From positions 463,910 through 527,909 of the forward strand of contig CAVRVD010000014.1 of the NCBI GenBank assembly GCA_963724535.1: a stretch of DNA of 64,000 bases, given 5' to 3'. The translations under genes and the position numbers were made by a program. Positions 1-8,280 of this stretch are shown one piece after another. The DNA is from JADJPO01 sp963724535 (GTDB taxonomy: Bacteria > Actinomycetota > Actinomycetes > Actinomycetales > Kineosporiaceae). Under the pieces are notes generated by a model, which had not been told where the DNA came from, did not search any database, and saw nothing but the letters and a program-made list of their open reading frames with translations. The number at the start of each line of letters is the position of its first letter. Position 1 is the first letter of the stretch.

Positions 1-160
1 CCCACAACCAGGCGATGATCCGTGACCTATCTGATCGCATCGTGTCCGGCTCCTTCACGCCGATGCCCGCTATGTCCAGACTGGTCAGAACACGCAACGT
101 CGTGGTCACCGTCCGGTGACCACAGCACGTGCGCCGACCTGTGACGAACGGAGCATCCCG

Positions 161-625
161 ATGACCGACCGCACGGAGCAGGCGCCACGTCTCCCGCCGC
201 GCTGGTTCATCCGCCTCGCCTGGAAGCTGCACCGCGGCCTGTACCGGGTGACCGGTGGACGGCGTGGGCTCTGGCCCGCGCGGCCGGGCAAGTGGGGGGC
301 GATGCGGCTGACCACCACAGGACGTCGCAGCGGCCAGGAACGGTCGGTGATCCTCGGCTACCTGCAGGACGGCCCGAATCTCGTGACGCTCGCGATGAAC
401 GGTTGGGGGGACGGCGATCCGGCCTGGTGGCTGAACCTGCAGGCGAACCCGCAGGCTCGGGTGCGACTGGCTGACGAGGCCCGCCCGGTGACCGCCCACG
501 CGGCCAGCGGTGCGGAACGGGCACGGTTGTGGCAGCTGTGGAGATCCCTCGACCAGAACCTGGACGGCTTCGCCCGCCGCCGATCCACCGAGACGGCTGT
601 GGTCGTTCTGGAACCGCGCACCTGA
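161..625 (+). CDS. DUF385 / deazaflavin-dependent nitroreductase family protein
   Basis: A 154-aa protein of the split-barrel family that includes mycobacterial Ddn, whose members bind the deazaflavin cofactor F420 and reduce nitro or quinone substrates. The family signature is visible as TTTGRRSGQERSVIL (about residues 47-61), then NLVTLAMNGWGDGDPAWWLNL and NPQARVRL. The final third is rich in Arg and ends in VVVLEPRT, as is usual. The start at ATG 161 is chosen over an upstream GTG because the family begins shortly before the PRWFIRLAWKLHRGLYR helix. It stands alone; the next gene is on the other strand. F420 use is family knowledge; the substrate is unknown. Confidence 0.85.
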   Translation: MTDRTEQAPRLPPRWFIRLAWKLHRGLYRVTGGRRGLWPARPGKWGAMRLTTTGRRSGQERSVILGYLQDGPNLVTLAMNGWGDGDPAWWLNLQANPQARVRLADEARPVTAHAASGAERARLWQLWRSLDQNLDGFARRRSTETAVVVLEPRT

Positions 626-680
626 CTGGGGGTCGCGCCGACCGGTGCCGCGGCCGACTGAGCGGTCCGCAGCGCCGTTG

Positions 681-1076
681 TCAGGCAGCCTCGGGGTCCG
701 GCTGGTGGATGCCGAAGGTGTTGCCCTCGGGGTCGACGTAGTAGCCCTGCCAGGCCATGCCGGGCAGCGCCATCTTGGCCAGCGCCACCTGCCCCCCGGC
801 GTCCAGGATCTTCTTCTCGGTGACGTCGTAGTCCTCCACCCCGACCGTGCAGACGTAGCCGTTGGTGCCCTGGCCGGGACCGGGCGGCGCGGCCGGCCGC
901 TGCTGTAGGCCACCGTTGATCCCCATCTGGTCGTCGGGTCCGGTGATGATCCCCCAGTAGGTCGTCCCCGTGTACTGGCTGTAGTCCTCGAAGGCCCAGC
1001 CGAACGCCGTGGCGTAGAAGGCCTTGGCCCGCTCCACGTCGTCTGCCTGGATCTCGAAGTGCACCACTCGGGACAT
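681..1076 (-). CDS. VOC (glyoxalase/bleomycin-resistance fold) protein
   Basis: A 131-aa two-repeat vicinal-oxygen-chelate protein. The N-terminal half carries VVHFEIQADDVERAKAFY and the aromatic GWAFEDYSQYTG segment; the second repeat contains NGYVCTVGVEDYDVTEKKI and finishes with YYVDPEGNTFGIHQPD, the usual C-terminal strand with a Glu/His neighbourhood. It resembles the small 'VOC family protein' group of actinobacteria rather than a defined glyoxalase. ATG 1076 is used because a strong AAGGGGG ribosome site lies 8 nt upstream; an in-frame upstream Met has none. Substrate cannot be inferred. Confidence 0.85.
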   Translation of the reverse strand: MSRVVHFEIQADDVERAKAFYATAFGWAFEDYSQYTGTTYWGIITGPDDQMGINGGLQQRPAAPPGPGQGTNGYVCTVGVEDYDVTEKKILDAGGQVALAKMALPGMAWQGYYVDPEGNTFGIHQPDPEAA

Positions 1077-1155
1077 GGGTGTTCCCCCTTCGGACGGATG
1101 AGCCCACGGCGTGAGCTGTGATGAGACTGCCACGCCCAGACCATAGGCTCGGGGT

Positions 1156-2169
1156 GTGACAGTCGGGGAGGCGCTGCTGATCGCGCGAAACCCGGACCCC
1201 GGATCGCGGCTGCCCTACCTGCTGCGCCTGCCGATCGGTGCCGGTCTGGTGTTCCGTACCTCGGGAACCTGGCCGCGCACCACGGCGCTGTACTGTCACC
1301 CGGTGTCGGTGCAGGAGTGGCCGGCCGAGCCTGAGCTGGTCGAGCAGGTGGCAGTGCGCTCCTGCCTCCGCCGGGGCGCGGCCATCGACCTCGTGCTCGA
1401 CCGGAGCCGGGAGAACCGCTCCCAGATCGTCTTCACCACGGCCCGGGGCCGCGAGGTCTGCTTCTGGCAGTCGCCGCGCACCCGCAAGCAGGCCCGGCCG
1501 AAGGTGAGCACACCGAGCGCGAGGGCGGCCGGCGTCGCCGACCTCGAGATCGTCGTCGACGCCCACGAGCGCTACGCCTATCGGTTCGCCGGCCAGCAGG
1601 TCACCACCGCCAAGCAGGCCCTGCCGTGCGGGGACTACGGCCTCGTCGTCGACAGCCGGCTGGTCGCCGCGGTGGAGCGCAAGTCGCTGGACGACCTGAT
1701 CTCCAGCCTCAGCAACAGCACGCTGCGGTTCGCCCTCATCGAGCTGGCCGCGCTGCCCCGGGCCGCCGTCGTCATCGAGGACCGGTACTCGCGGTTGTTC
1801 GCCCAGCGGAGGGTGCGGCCCGCCGTGGTCGCCGACGGCCTGGCCGAGCTACAGGTGCGCTGGCCGAACGTGCCGATCGTCTTCGCCGAGACCCGGGCGC
1901 TGGCCGAGGAGTGGACCTACCGGTTCCTGGCCGCGGCACGGCAGTGGGCGCTGACCGAGCTCGCCGCCGCAGCCCGGCTGGACGGCCTGTTCGGCGAGCC
2001 GGGCGGCGCGACGGTCGCCGTCGAGCTGGACGGCGCGCCGTCCGCCCCGCCCCCGAGCACCGCCCAGGTACGGGCCTGGGCTCGCCGTGCCGGGATCGCC
2101 GTCCCGGAACGTGGCCGGCTACGTCCGGAGGTCTGGCAGGCGTGGCGGTCGGCCCACCCGGCGTCCTGA
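1156..2169 (+). CDS. ERCC4-domain nuclease with Lsr2-like C-terminus
   Basis: A 337-aa protein. Residues about 130-260 form an ERCC4/XPF-type nuclease domain: LEIVVDAHERYAYRF supplies the conserved D.xER-type start, and VAAVERKSLDDLISSL is the hallmark ERKxxxD catalytic motif, followed by VVIEDRYSRLF. The last 40 residues (TAQVRAWARRAGIAVPERGRL and on) match the C-terminal AT-hook-like domain of the nucleoid protein Lsr2, which binds AT-rich DNA through an RGR loop. The N-terminal 120 residues are unassigned. Start is GTG 1156, just after the divergent VOC gene. The likely role is structure- or AT-targeted DNA cleavage; this is inference from domain content. Confidence 0.8.
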   Translation: MTVGEALLIARNPDPGSRLPYLLRLPIGAGLVFRTSGTWPRTTALYCHPVSVQEWPAEPELVEQVAVRSCLRRGAAIDLVLDRSRENRSQIVFTTARGREVCFWQSPRTRKQARPKVSTPSARAAGVADLEIVVDAHERYAYRFAGQQVTTAKQALPCGDYGLVVDSRLVAAVERKSLDDLISSLSNSTLRFALIELAALPRAAVVIEDRYSRLFAQRRVRPAVVADGLAELQVRWPNVPIVFAETRALAEEWTYRFLAAARQWALTELAAAARLDGLFGEPGGATVAVELDGAPSAPPPSTAQVRAWARRAGIAVPERGRLRPEVWQAWRSAHPAS

Positions 2170-2430
2170 CGCCCGCGAGGGTTGGTCACGGTCATCCGGG
2201 GCGCGCCCGGTACCTGGTCGCGGTGGTGGTCAACTCCGCGCTGCTGCTCCTGGTCGATCCTGGCGGCGCTGGGCCGGCTGGTCTGCGAGCTGGCCACGTC
2301 GCGGCACTGACCCGTTCCGAGTGTCTTGGGCGCCCAGGGCTTCACCTTGCTCGAGCGCCTGCCGAGACATGGAGCCAGGAAGCGGCTTCTGCAGCTGTCG
2401 GGCTGCGGACAGCGCGAGGAGGCGGAGCCT

Positions 2431-2808
2431 GTGGCGACCATCGCCGTCATCGATGACGACCCTGGTCTGCGCGCGCTGGTGGGACTGCGGCTGCAGAACT
2501 GTGGGCACGTCGTGCTCAGCGAGCGAAACGGGCAGACCGGCCTGGCGACGATCCGCCTCACCCCGCCGGACCTGGTGATCCTGGACTGGATGATGCCGCG
2601 GATAAGTGGGCCGCAGGTCTGCTCGGCGATCCGGGCCGACGCCCGGCTGCGGCACATCCCGGTGCTCATGCTGACCGCTCGGGTGCTGAGCAGTGATGTG
2701 GAGGAGGCGTATCGGGTCGGGGTGAGCGAGTACATGGTCAAGCCGTTCGTGGCCCAGGACCTGATGGCGAGTGTGGACCGGCTCTTGGTGCCTCTGGCGG
2801 GCGCCTGA
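2431..2808 (+). CDS. single-domain response regulator (receiver protein)
   Basis: A 125-aa CheY-like receiver with no output domain. It shows the acidic pair D8-D9 (VIDDDPGLR), the phospho-acceptor D52 (VILDWMMPRISG), T82 (LMLTAR) and K104 (YMVKPF). GTG 2431 is preferred because GAGGAGG lies upstream and the receiver fold starts at residue 2; longer in-frame extensions read as non-family sequence. No histidine kinase is adjacent, so its partner is presumably encoded elsewhere. Confidence 0.88.
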   Translation: MATIAVIDDDPGLRALVGLRLQNCGHVVLSERNGQTGLATIRLTPPDLVILDWMMPRISGPQVCSAIRADARLRHIPVLMLTARVLSSDVEEAYRVGVSEYMVKPFVAQDLMASVDRLLVPLAGA

Positions 2809-2885
2809 GCACCAGGGCGGGGCTGACAGCGCGGTGGCGTCTGCGAGGTGGACGAGCCGCTACGGCATCTTCTTGCTGGACCCGG

Positions 2886-3494
2886 TCACGGCGGATCGGT
2901 CAGGGAACGGGTCTGACCTCGTCCACCGAGCGGGCCCGCGACGCCGTCGAGCGTGGCCCGATGCCGAGCGACACCTCCGGGTTGCCTGGTGCGTTGTGGT
3001 GGCCAGGTCAGGGTGAGGTATGCGCCCGCAACCCCCGCGAAGATCCCTAGGGGTAGCGGTGAGCGCAGCCGTGCCACGGTCCCGCCGATCCTCGGGACGG
3101 TGAACCAGGTGCTGCCGATGATGTCGCCGCGGCCGACGTGCCACGGGTCGCTCTCGGTGTTGTGATCTCCACGGGCCAGGTAGTCCGCGCCGTCGGTTTC
3201 TCCCACCAGACGGTGGATGACCACGGCGTCGTGCGCGATGTCGCCGGCGGGTGGGTGGTAGGCGACCACGTCACCCACGTGATAGTCGAGATCCCCGCGG
3301 AGGAAGACGAGGTCACCCGGGCGCAGGGTCGGCAGCATGCTCTCGCCACTGACGACGACATAGCTCGTGGCGCCGCCGAGGGACCGCGGCCACAGCAGGA
3401 GCACGGCACCGACGACGAGGAGCACGGCCGCGGCCCGCCGCGCGCGGGGAGCCCGAGGGGCTCTTCGCAGGACAGTGCTGCCGCTGGAGTTCAC
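2886..3494 (-). CDS. signal peptidase I, ER/archaeal (SipW) type
   Basis: A 202-aa membrane-bound serine protease of family S26B. Residues 21-36 form an N-terminal membrane anchor; SGESMLPT carries the nucleophile S52; VIHRL carries H94 where the common bacterial enzyme has Lys; ARGDHNTESD carries D110. This Ser/His/Asp layout is that of SipW and eukaryotic SPC18-type enzymes. A second hydrophobic stretch lies at about residues 147-165. It sits 31 bp downstream of three secreted-protein genes on the same strand, as SipW-like peptidases often do, suggesting it processes those exports. The basic tail is unassigned. Confidence 0.85.
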   Translation of the reverse strand: MNSSGSTVLRRAPRAPRARRAAAVLLVVGAVLLLWPRSLGGATSYVVVSGESMLPTLRPGDLVFLRGDLDYHVGDVVAYHPPAGDIAHDAVVIHRLVGETDGADYLARGDHNTESDPWHVGRGDIIGSTWFTVPRIGGTVARLRSPLPLGIFAGVAGAYLTLTWPPQRTRQPGGVARHRATLDGVAGPLGGRGQTRSLTDPP

Positions 3495-3525
3495 TTGCTC
3501 TGCCCACAGACTCGGTTCCGATCGC

Positions 3526-4398
3526 TCAGTATTTGGATGTCTGGGCTCCCAGCGAGGTGGACGGCTCTGGGGTGGTGTACCTGCGGACCCGGAAGTTGGT
3601 GAAGCTGACCGAGGTCACGTTCGAGGTGTAGCTGAAGGCCGTGATCCCGATCCGGCTCAGCCCGATTGCCGTGGTGTAGGTGCCGACCTGGATGAAGCTG
3701 GCACCGCCGTTCGTCGAGTAGCCGCCGGTGTAGTCGTTCCCGAACTTGGTGAGGCGGACGTACATGGGGTTCGAGCTCACGGCCGTGATCGTGCTGGTCG
3801 GCGAGCCCCCGACCTCCCGGACGAGTTCCATTCCCCTGCAGTTGCAGCCCCCGGAGAGATACTCGTAGTAGTTTGCGACGTAGTTGTCGTCGTCTTGGTA
3901 GGCGAGGATCCCTGTGGTCTGGCCGCCGAGCGTGAGCGCACCGGCCTGCTTGACCTGGATCTCCAGATCTCCCGTCGGAGCGACGATCGAGAACAGCGGG
4001 GCGTTGTTCTGGCCACCCCAGAAGTCCCTGTTGGCCATCATCGTGATGTTCAGTGCACCGCCGCCGACCGACCAGGTCGTGGGCGGCCGCAGCACCGACC
4101 AGCCGGCCCCGAGCGCCGCGCCGGGGAAGTTGTGACCAGCCGCGGCCTGACCCTCGCTACCGTCGCCCCGCCGTGTCTGCCCTCTTGGTGGAACGCCTCC
4201 TACGGGTATCGGTCGCAGGTCACGGTGACGACGGGATCCAGTGCCGTAGCCACCGACTACTCCGTCTCGATCACCGTCAACCACGCCGCGCTGGTCTCAG
4301 CGATATCAGTCCCGCCGAGGCGGTCACGGTCGCCACGGCGACCAGCCCGACGACGAGAGCCGCGACCCAGACCGCCCTGATGCCACGGCCGGAGTTCA
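3526..4398 (-). pseudogene. secreted DUF1349-like (concanavalin-fold) protein, frameshifted
   Basis: The readable C-terminal 190 residues (from about 4150 down) form a beta-sandwich of the DUF1349 / beta-xylosidase C-terminal type: DFWGGQNNAPLFSI, GDLEIQVKQAG, QTTGILAYQDDDNYVANYY, MYVRLTKFGNDYTGGYSTNG and FTNFRVRRY. The natural start is ATG 4398, which overlaps the preceding gene's TGA as ATGA and encodes a signal peptide (AVWVAALVVGLVAVATVTASA). That frame stops at about 4280, and an alternative frame reading TDIAETSAAWLTVIETE also stops, so at least one indel separates the signal peptide from the domain. Either a decaying gene or a sequencing indel. Confidence 0.6.
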
Positions 4399-4674
4399 TG
4401 GCCCACTGATGACCAGGCGAAGGTCGTTGAACGCCGCGTTGGGAACGGCAGGGCTCACCGGCACGGTCGCCAGCCCGCTCGAGATGATGACGGGCCCGCC
4501 GCCACCCTGGCTGGAGCCCGAGTTGGTGAGCGTGACGTGCAGCGACGCAGCGGTCACGGCGGTGGTGCCCGCACCCAGACGCTTGGTCGATGGGCTGATC
4601 GCCCTCGCGTGCGCGCCCGCCGCCGACCCGACGAAGATGACAGCGGTCGCCGCGACGGCCACGGTGCGCTTCAC
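4396..4674 (-). CDS. small exported protein of the signal-peptidase locus
   Basis: A 92-aa protein that begins MKRTVAVAATAVIFVGSAAG, a clear signal sequence ending near A-H-A-R-A. GTG 4674 is chosen because GAAGGGAT lies 6-7 nt upstream; a GTG 24 nt earlier has no such site. The mature part is Ser/Thr/Gly-rich and ends in a strand, NDLRLVISG, similar to the end of the neighbouring fragment (VTGVQLVVTG). It is shorter than typical members of these 'alternate signal' exported families, so an internal deletion is possible. Its stop overlaps the next start (ATGA). Probable substrate of the adjacent SipW-like peptidase. Confidence 0.6.
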   Translation of the reverse strand: MKRTVAVAATAVIFVGSAAGAHARAISPSTKRLGAGTTAVTAASLHVTLTNSGSSQGGGGPVIISSGLATVPVSPAVPNAAFNDLRLVISGP

Positions 4675-4708
4675 GGTCCGATCCCTTCGATCCGACACTC
4701 CCGGACGG

Positions 4709-4978
4709 TTATCCGGTTACGACGAGCTGTACGCCGGTAACCAACGACGCGGCGATGTTGCTCGCACTGAAGTCCGGGGATGCGTTGCCGGACGCGTCCA
4801 GGGTGCCGGTCACCTCGGCCACCGACGCGTTCGCTGCTCCGGTCAGATTCAGCTTGTACGCCATGGACGCGCAGGCGACGGCACTCGTGATCGGCGCCGT
4901 CGTGACCTTGTAGCCGGGCAGCGCCGATGCGTACGTGCTGTTGTACGAGACCGACGCGGACGCGTTGCATGCGGACAC
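4709..4978 (-). pseudogene. C-terminal part of a SipW-type exported protein
   Basis: An 89-residue reading frame with the pattern of actinobacterial exported surface proteins: ACNASASVSYNSTYASALPGYKV, then a central CASMAYKLNLTGA repeat-like strand, EVTGTLDASGN and the closing SLVTGVQLVVTG. The frame extends upstream as TLAAGSSTVS but meets a TAG about 50 nt before any start, and no signal peptide is encoded there. It is therefore best read as a gene that lost its 5' end. GTG 4978 with a nearby GGGAG is the only available start. The 234 bp to the Rieske gene hold nothing else I can name. Confidence 0.5.
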
Positions 4979-5212
4979 CGTCGAGCTCCCGGCTGCCAGC
5001 GTCTCCTGTGCTCTTCGGGCGCCCGACTACGGGCCTTGAGGTGAGGTGTCTCATCCGGCCGGTGGCTGCCGCCCTGCCGGGGCCAGACGCCGCGATCGTC
5101 AGGGCACGACGGACGACAAGAGCGCTCGGCCGCCTCGCCCGGGCAGGTAGCGTGGCGGACCCGGGCCGAGAGGATCGGGCGCCGTCACACCTCACCCCAG
5201 GAGGGGATCGCC

Positions 5213-5593
5213 ATGACACGTCGGGTCAAAGTGGGCACGGTCTCGGACTTCGCCGACGGACAGCTGCATACGGTCGACGTCGACGGCACATCGCTGGTCG
5301 TGGCCCGCGACGGCGACACCTTCTGCGCAGCGCACAACCACTGCCCGCATCTGGGGTTCTCGTTGACCAAGGGGCCGGGTGGCATGCGCTTCGCGGACGG
5401 CGTGGTGCAGTGTCCGTGGCACAACTCCCGGTTCGAGGTGTGCACCGGGGAGAACCTGGACTGGGCGACCGGATTCGCCGGCCGCGACATCCCCCGCTGG
5501 TCGCGGCGCCTGGTCGCCCTGGGCAAGAAGCCGGCGCCGCTGACCACCTACCCCGTGGTCGTCGAGGGCGAGGACGTTCTCGTCGAGCTGTGA
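5213..5593 (+). CDS. Rieske [2Fe-2S] domain protein
   Basis: A 126-aa soluble Rieske protein. The cluster ligands are complete: C44-P-H46 in HNHCPHLGFS and C67-P-W-H70 in VQCPWHNSRF. It lacks any membrane anchor and resembles small electron-transfer ferredoxins or standalone Rieske proteins that serve oxygenases. A good AGGAGG site sits 8 nt before ATG 5213. No oxygenase is next to it. It is the last gene before the tRNA scar at 5652. Confidence 0.9.
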   Translation: MTRRVKVGTVSDFADGQLHTVDVDGTSLVVARDGDTFCAAHNHCPHLGFSLTKGPGGMRFADGVVQCPWHNSRFEVCTGENLDWATGFAGRDIPRWSRRLVALGKKPAPLTTYPVVVEGEDVLVEL

Positions 5594-5651
5594 ACCAAGG
5601 ACGTGATCACAGCCGCGGGCCGAGGGGCCTTTAAGCTGAACAGGAGACTTG

Positions 5652-5688
5652 TGCGCCGTCAGGGACTCGAACCCCGAACCCGCTGATT
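5652..5688 (-). other. 3' half of a tRNA-Lys gene; probable attachment site
   Basis: On the minus strand these 37 nt read from the 3' side of an anticodon arm (AATCAGCGG) through a perfect T-arm (GGGTTCGAGTCCC) to the acceptor strand ACGGCGCA, matching tRNA-Lys. The 5' half is absent: sequence above 5688 does not pair with the acceptor or anticodon stems. CCA is not encoded. A lone tRNA 3' end is what tyrosine-integrase islands leave at one end, with the restored tRNA at the other. Orientation places the intact copy, and hence the rest of the element, at higher coordinates beyond this window. Confidence 0.65.
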
Positions 5689-6885
5689 CACCATCGGTGT
5701 TGCTCGACATCGCTCGTTGGTCACCGAAAGAGCCTCTGGTCAGCGGCGCTGCCATCCCGCTGTTGCTGGTCGAGCCGCTCTTTGCGGGTCGTCTGCGGTT
5801 GTTTCCGGTGGGTATTGTGTGGATCGATCTTGGTGGTCGCCCGTTCGGGCTCGGCCTCACCCCACGGGGCTCCGCCTCAGCCACGCCCAGCCCGACGAGC
5901 GCTGGGGTGGGCAGGCTCCGGTCGCGGGTCACTGCGGGGGAGCGTGCTCCCCGTTGTTTGATCGCTGCCGTGGCCCTGGGGTGGCCCCCAGGCCAAGAGG
6001 CCGCGGGCCGGGTCGAGGGTGCTGGTGTCCGGATCGGGGAATTCGCTCGGCACGCTGCGACGAATACGATGGTGGTGGCTGTGTTGAGTTCGGGGTCTTC
6101 GGTCGGTCCGCCTCGACGGCACGCGGCTGATCAGGGCCGCGAACCTGCATGCCTACGTGGACGCGCTGGGCGTGGCGGTGTGACCCTCAAGAACGCTTGT
6201 CCGTCGGTCCGCGCTCGGCGCCGTTCTCCATGGGGTGAGGCGGGGGAATCGATGCCGTGACCAGGGTGTGCGACTGGCGACTGACGAGACCTCAACCTGC
6301 CCGGGTCAGGATCGCCGGCCGTTCGTGCGCTTGGCGCACGCGAACCGACAGGACAGCCGCGGGTCGCTCATGCGGAGGTGCGGATCCGTCCGGACATGCC
6401 GATGAGCGGACGCTGGTACTCAATGGCAACTGCCCCCCTTGCCCCCACGACATGACACCGGCACTACCGGGTTGGGTTGGCAGACCTCACCGGCTGGGGT
6501 GCACCTCCTGCCGGACGCCCCCGTGCGCCGATGACCCGCGGTGCCCCTGGTGCCACAACTGCTGGGCCTACGGGAGGGGGCATCGCACGACCGCGACTGC
6601 TGGACCCCAGCCGCACTCGCCAGGCCCCTTCCGGAGCCGCGGCTGTGGCTCGTGGTGTGGCGATCCGTGTCAGGACGGCTGCGAGCTCCCTGCGCTGGTA
6701 CCAGTCGGTCCACTCCTGCATTCCGGGGTGAGCCGCCCAGCCCGAACGATGCGGTGAGGCAGGCCCTTGCGGATCTTGGGCATTGCCGCTCCTGACGACG
6801 CGAGCGAGCCGGTCCGTGGACATAGAAAAGCTTACGGGGGTCCTCTACGATCGAATGATCCACCTCTTCGAGGGGGGACGGGGCT
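5689..6885. other. about 1.2 kb with no confident gene
   Basis: Between the tRNA fragment and the first CHAT gene I see only open frames without family signatures, on both strands. A short plus-strand tail ending LHAYVDALGVAV at 6180 could be a gene remnant. No integrase is recognisable here. The last 50 bp contain a GGGGGGA ribosome site for the CHAT operon, so the operon promoter probably lies within the final 200 bp. Confidence 0.4.
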
Positions 6886-8280
6886 ATGGTTGTCGAAGCT
6901 GTCCGCAGAGACCGGTCGTCACCTCAGGAGTTCCGCATCACTTTCAGTGCGGAGTCCGGGCAGGGTGCAACCTGGGGTGGGCAGTACCAGGTGGTCGCGA
7001 TCGGCCCTGACGGCGAAATGCTGCGCAGTCCGTTCGTGAATCCCCTTGATCCCCGCGAGGTGGAATCCGCACTCGCAAGCATCGCCGGCGCCGGCAGAGG
7101 CTTGCAGCGCAGCATCCCCACGGAGAGCCTGGACCCGGTGCGAGATCTCGGTTCCCGGCTCTACGAAGCACTGTTCCGTGGCTCGATCGAGCGCGCCTGG
7201 GCCGCCGCCCTGTCTGCCGGGGGGGAAACCCAGCTGCGTCTGGTTCTCGACGGCGACGAGACGGCGGCGATCCCCTGGGAGTTCCTCTACGACCGTCGCC
7301 GAGGCGACTTCCTGGTGCTGTCGACGCGTACGCCTCTTGTGCGCGCATATCGTGACCGCCCCGTTGTCCAACCCTCCGATGTCGAACTGCTCGAGCTGCC
7401 GGAACCTGTGAAGGTACTCGCCGTTGCGTCGGACGTGACCGGCGCGTGGCAGGTCGACCGCGAATTGAACAGCCTCAGCCGCTTGCTGGTCAACAGGGGC
7501 GGGTCCACCCTGGTTGTCAAGACTCCCGCCACCTGGCTGGATTGCCTGGCGGCGCTGCACGAGGAGCAGCCACACGTTCTGCATCTGATCGTGCACGGCG
7601 TCGCCAGACCGTCGCAGGCGGGGCCGTTGCGGGAGCAGTCCGTCGCGTTTCTGGCAGAGGGTGGCTCCGGGCTTGGCGGCGGCTACCAGTTGCGTAGTGT
7701 CGACGAACTCGCTGACGAGTTCCGTTCTGCGCCGCGACTGAGTCTCGTCGTCTTCAACGGTTGCAGGACGGACGGCGTCGCGGCACGGCTCGCGGTCGAC
7801 CTACCCGCGGTGGTCGGGCTTCGTGGCGACATCACGGACATGGGCGCCGTCACATTCGCCGAGGGTCTCTACGGCGCTCTGTGCAACGGCGTTCCGCTGG
7901 ACGCGGCGATGTCGACGGCTCGGTTGAGAATCGACACTGACAATCCCGGCGGCCGCGAGTGGTGTTCTCCCGTGCTCTACCAGCGGCCCGCCCGCCTGGC
8001 CTTCCAGACGTCGCAGCGGCCGGGCTCGTACGAGGTGGCGAACGTGTTGCCCGCATCGGCGGCAGAGACCTCCGAACCCGTCGTGTCGGACGACAATACG
8101 CTCAACGCCCTTCACGCGATGGTGGCGATCCAGGAGACGAACCTCGGCGTGCTGAGCGAGCGCTCCCGCAGTCTCGGTGACGCGACGCCGCCCTACATCA
8201 CGCAAGAGATCGAGGCCACCCGTCGACAGATCGAGCAACTCGTGGGCGAGATTGCCGCCGCCGAACGGAACGCGCGATGA
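6886..8280 (+). CDS. CHAT-domain protease (first gene of protease operon)
   Basis: A 464-aa caspase-fold CHAT peptidase. Residues 113-136 give the family entry strand (QLRLVLDG, IPWEFLYD). The catalytic dyad is H237 in VLHLIVHG and C293 in LVVFNGCRTDG; the C-terminal part of the domain is present (WCSPVLYQRP). Residues about 410-464 are a predicted coiled coil, plausibly a partner-binding tail. The first 100 residues are unassigned. It overlaps the next gene by 4 nt. CHAT proteases are activated effectors in several anti-phage and conflict systems; which substrate this one cuts is unknown. Confidence 0.88.
   Translation: MVVEAVRRDRSSPQEFRITFSAESGQGATWGGQYQVVAIGPDGEMLRSPFVNPLDPREVESALASIAGAGRGLQRSIPTESLDPVRDLGSRLYEALFRGSIERAWAAALSAGGETQLRLVLDGDETAAIPWEFLYDRRRGDFLVLSTRTPLVRAYRDRPVVQPSDVELLELPEPVKVLAVASDVTGAWQVDRELNSLSRLLVNRGGSTLVVKTPATWLDCLAALHEEQPHVLHLIVHGVARPSQAGPLREQSVAFLAEGGSGLGGGYQLRSVDELADEFRSAPRLSLVVFNGCRTDGVAARLAVDLPAVVGLRGDITDMGAVTFAEGLYGALCNGVPLDAAMSTARLRIDTDNPGGREWCSPVLYQRPARLAFQTSQRPGSYEVANVLPASAAETSEPVVSDDNTLNALHAMVAIQETNLGVLSERSRSLGDATPPYITQEIEATRRQIEQLVGEIAAAERNAR

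Noticed and set aside
358..1566. 402-aa minus-strand frame over the first three genes
   Set aside because: Shadow of the nitroreductase-like, VOC and ERCC4 genes, which have clear motifs and ribosome sites.
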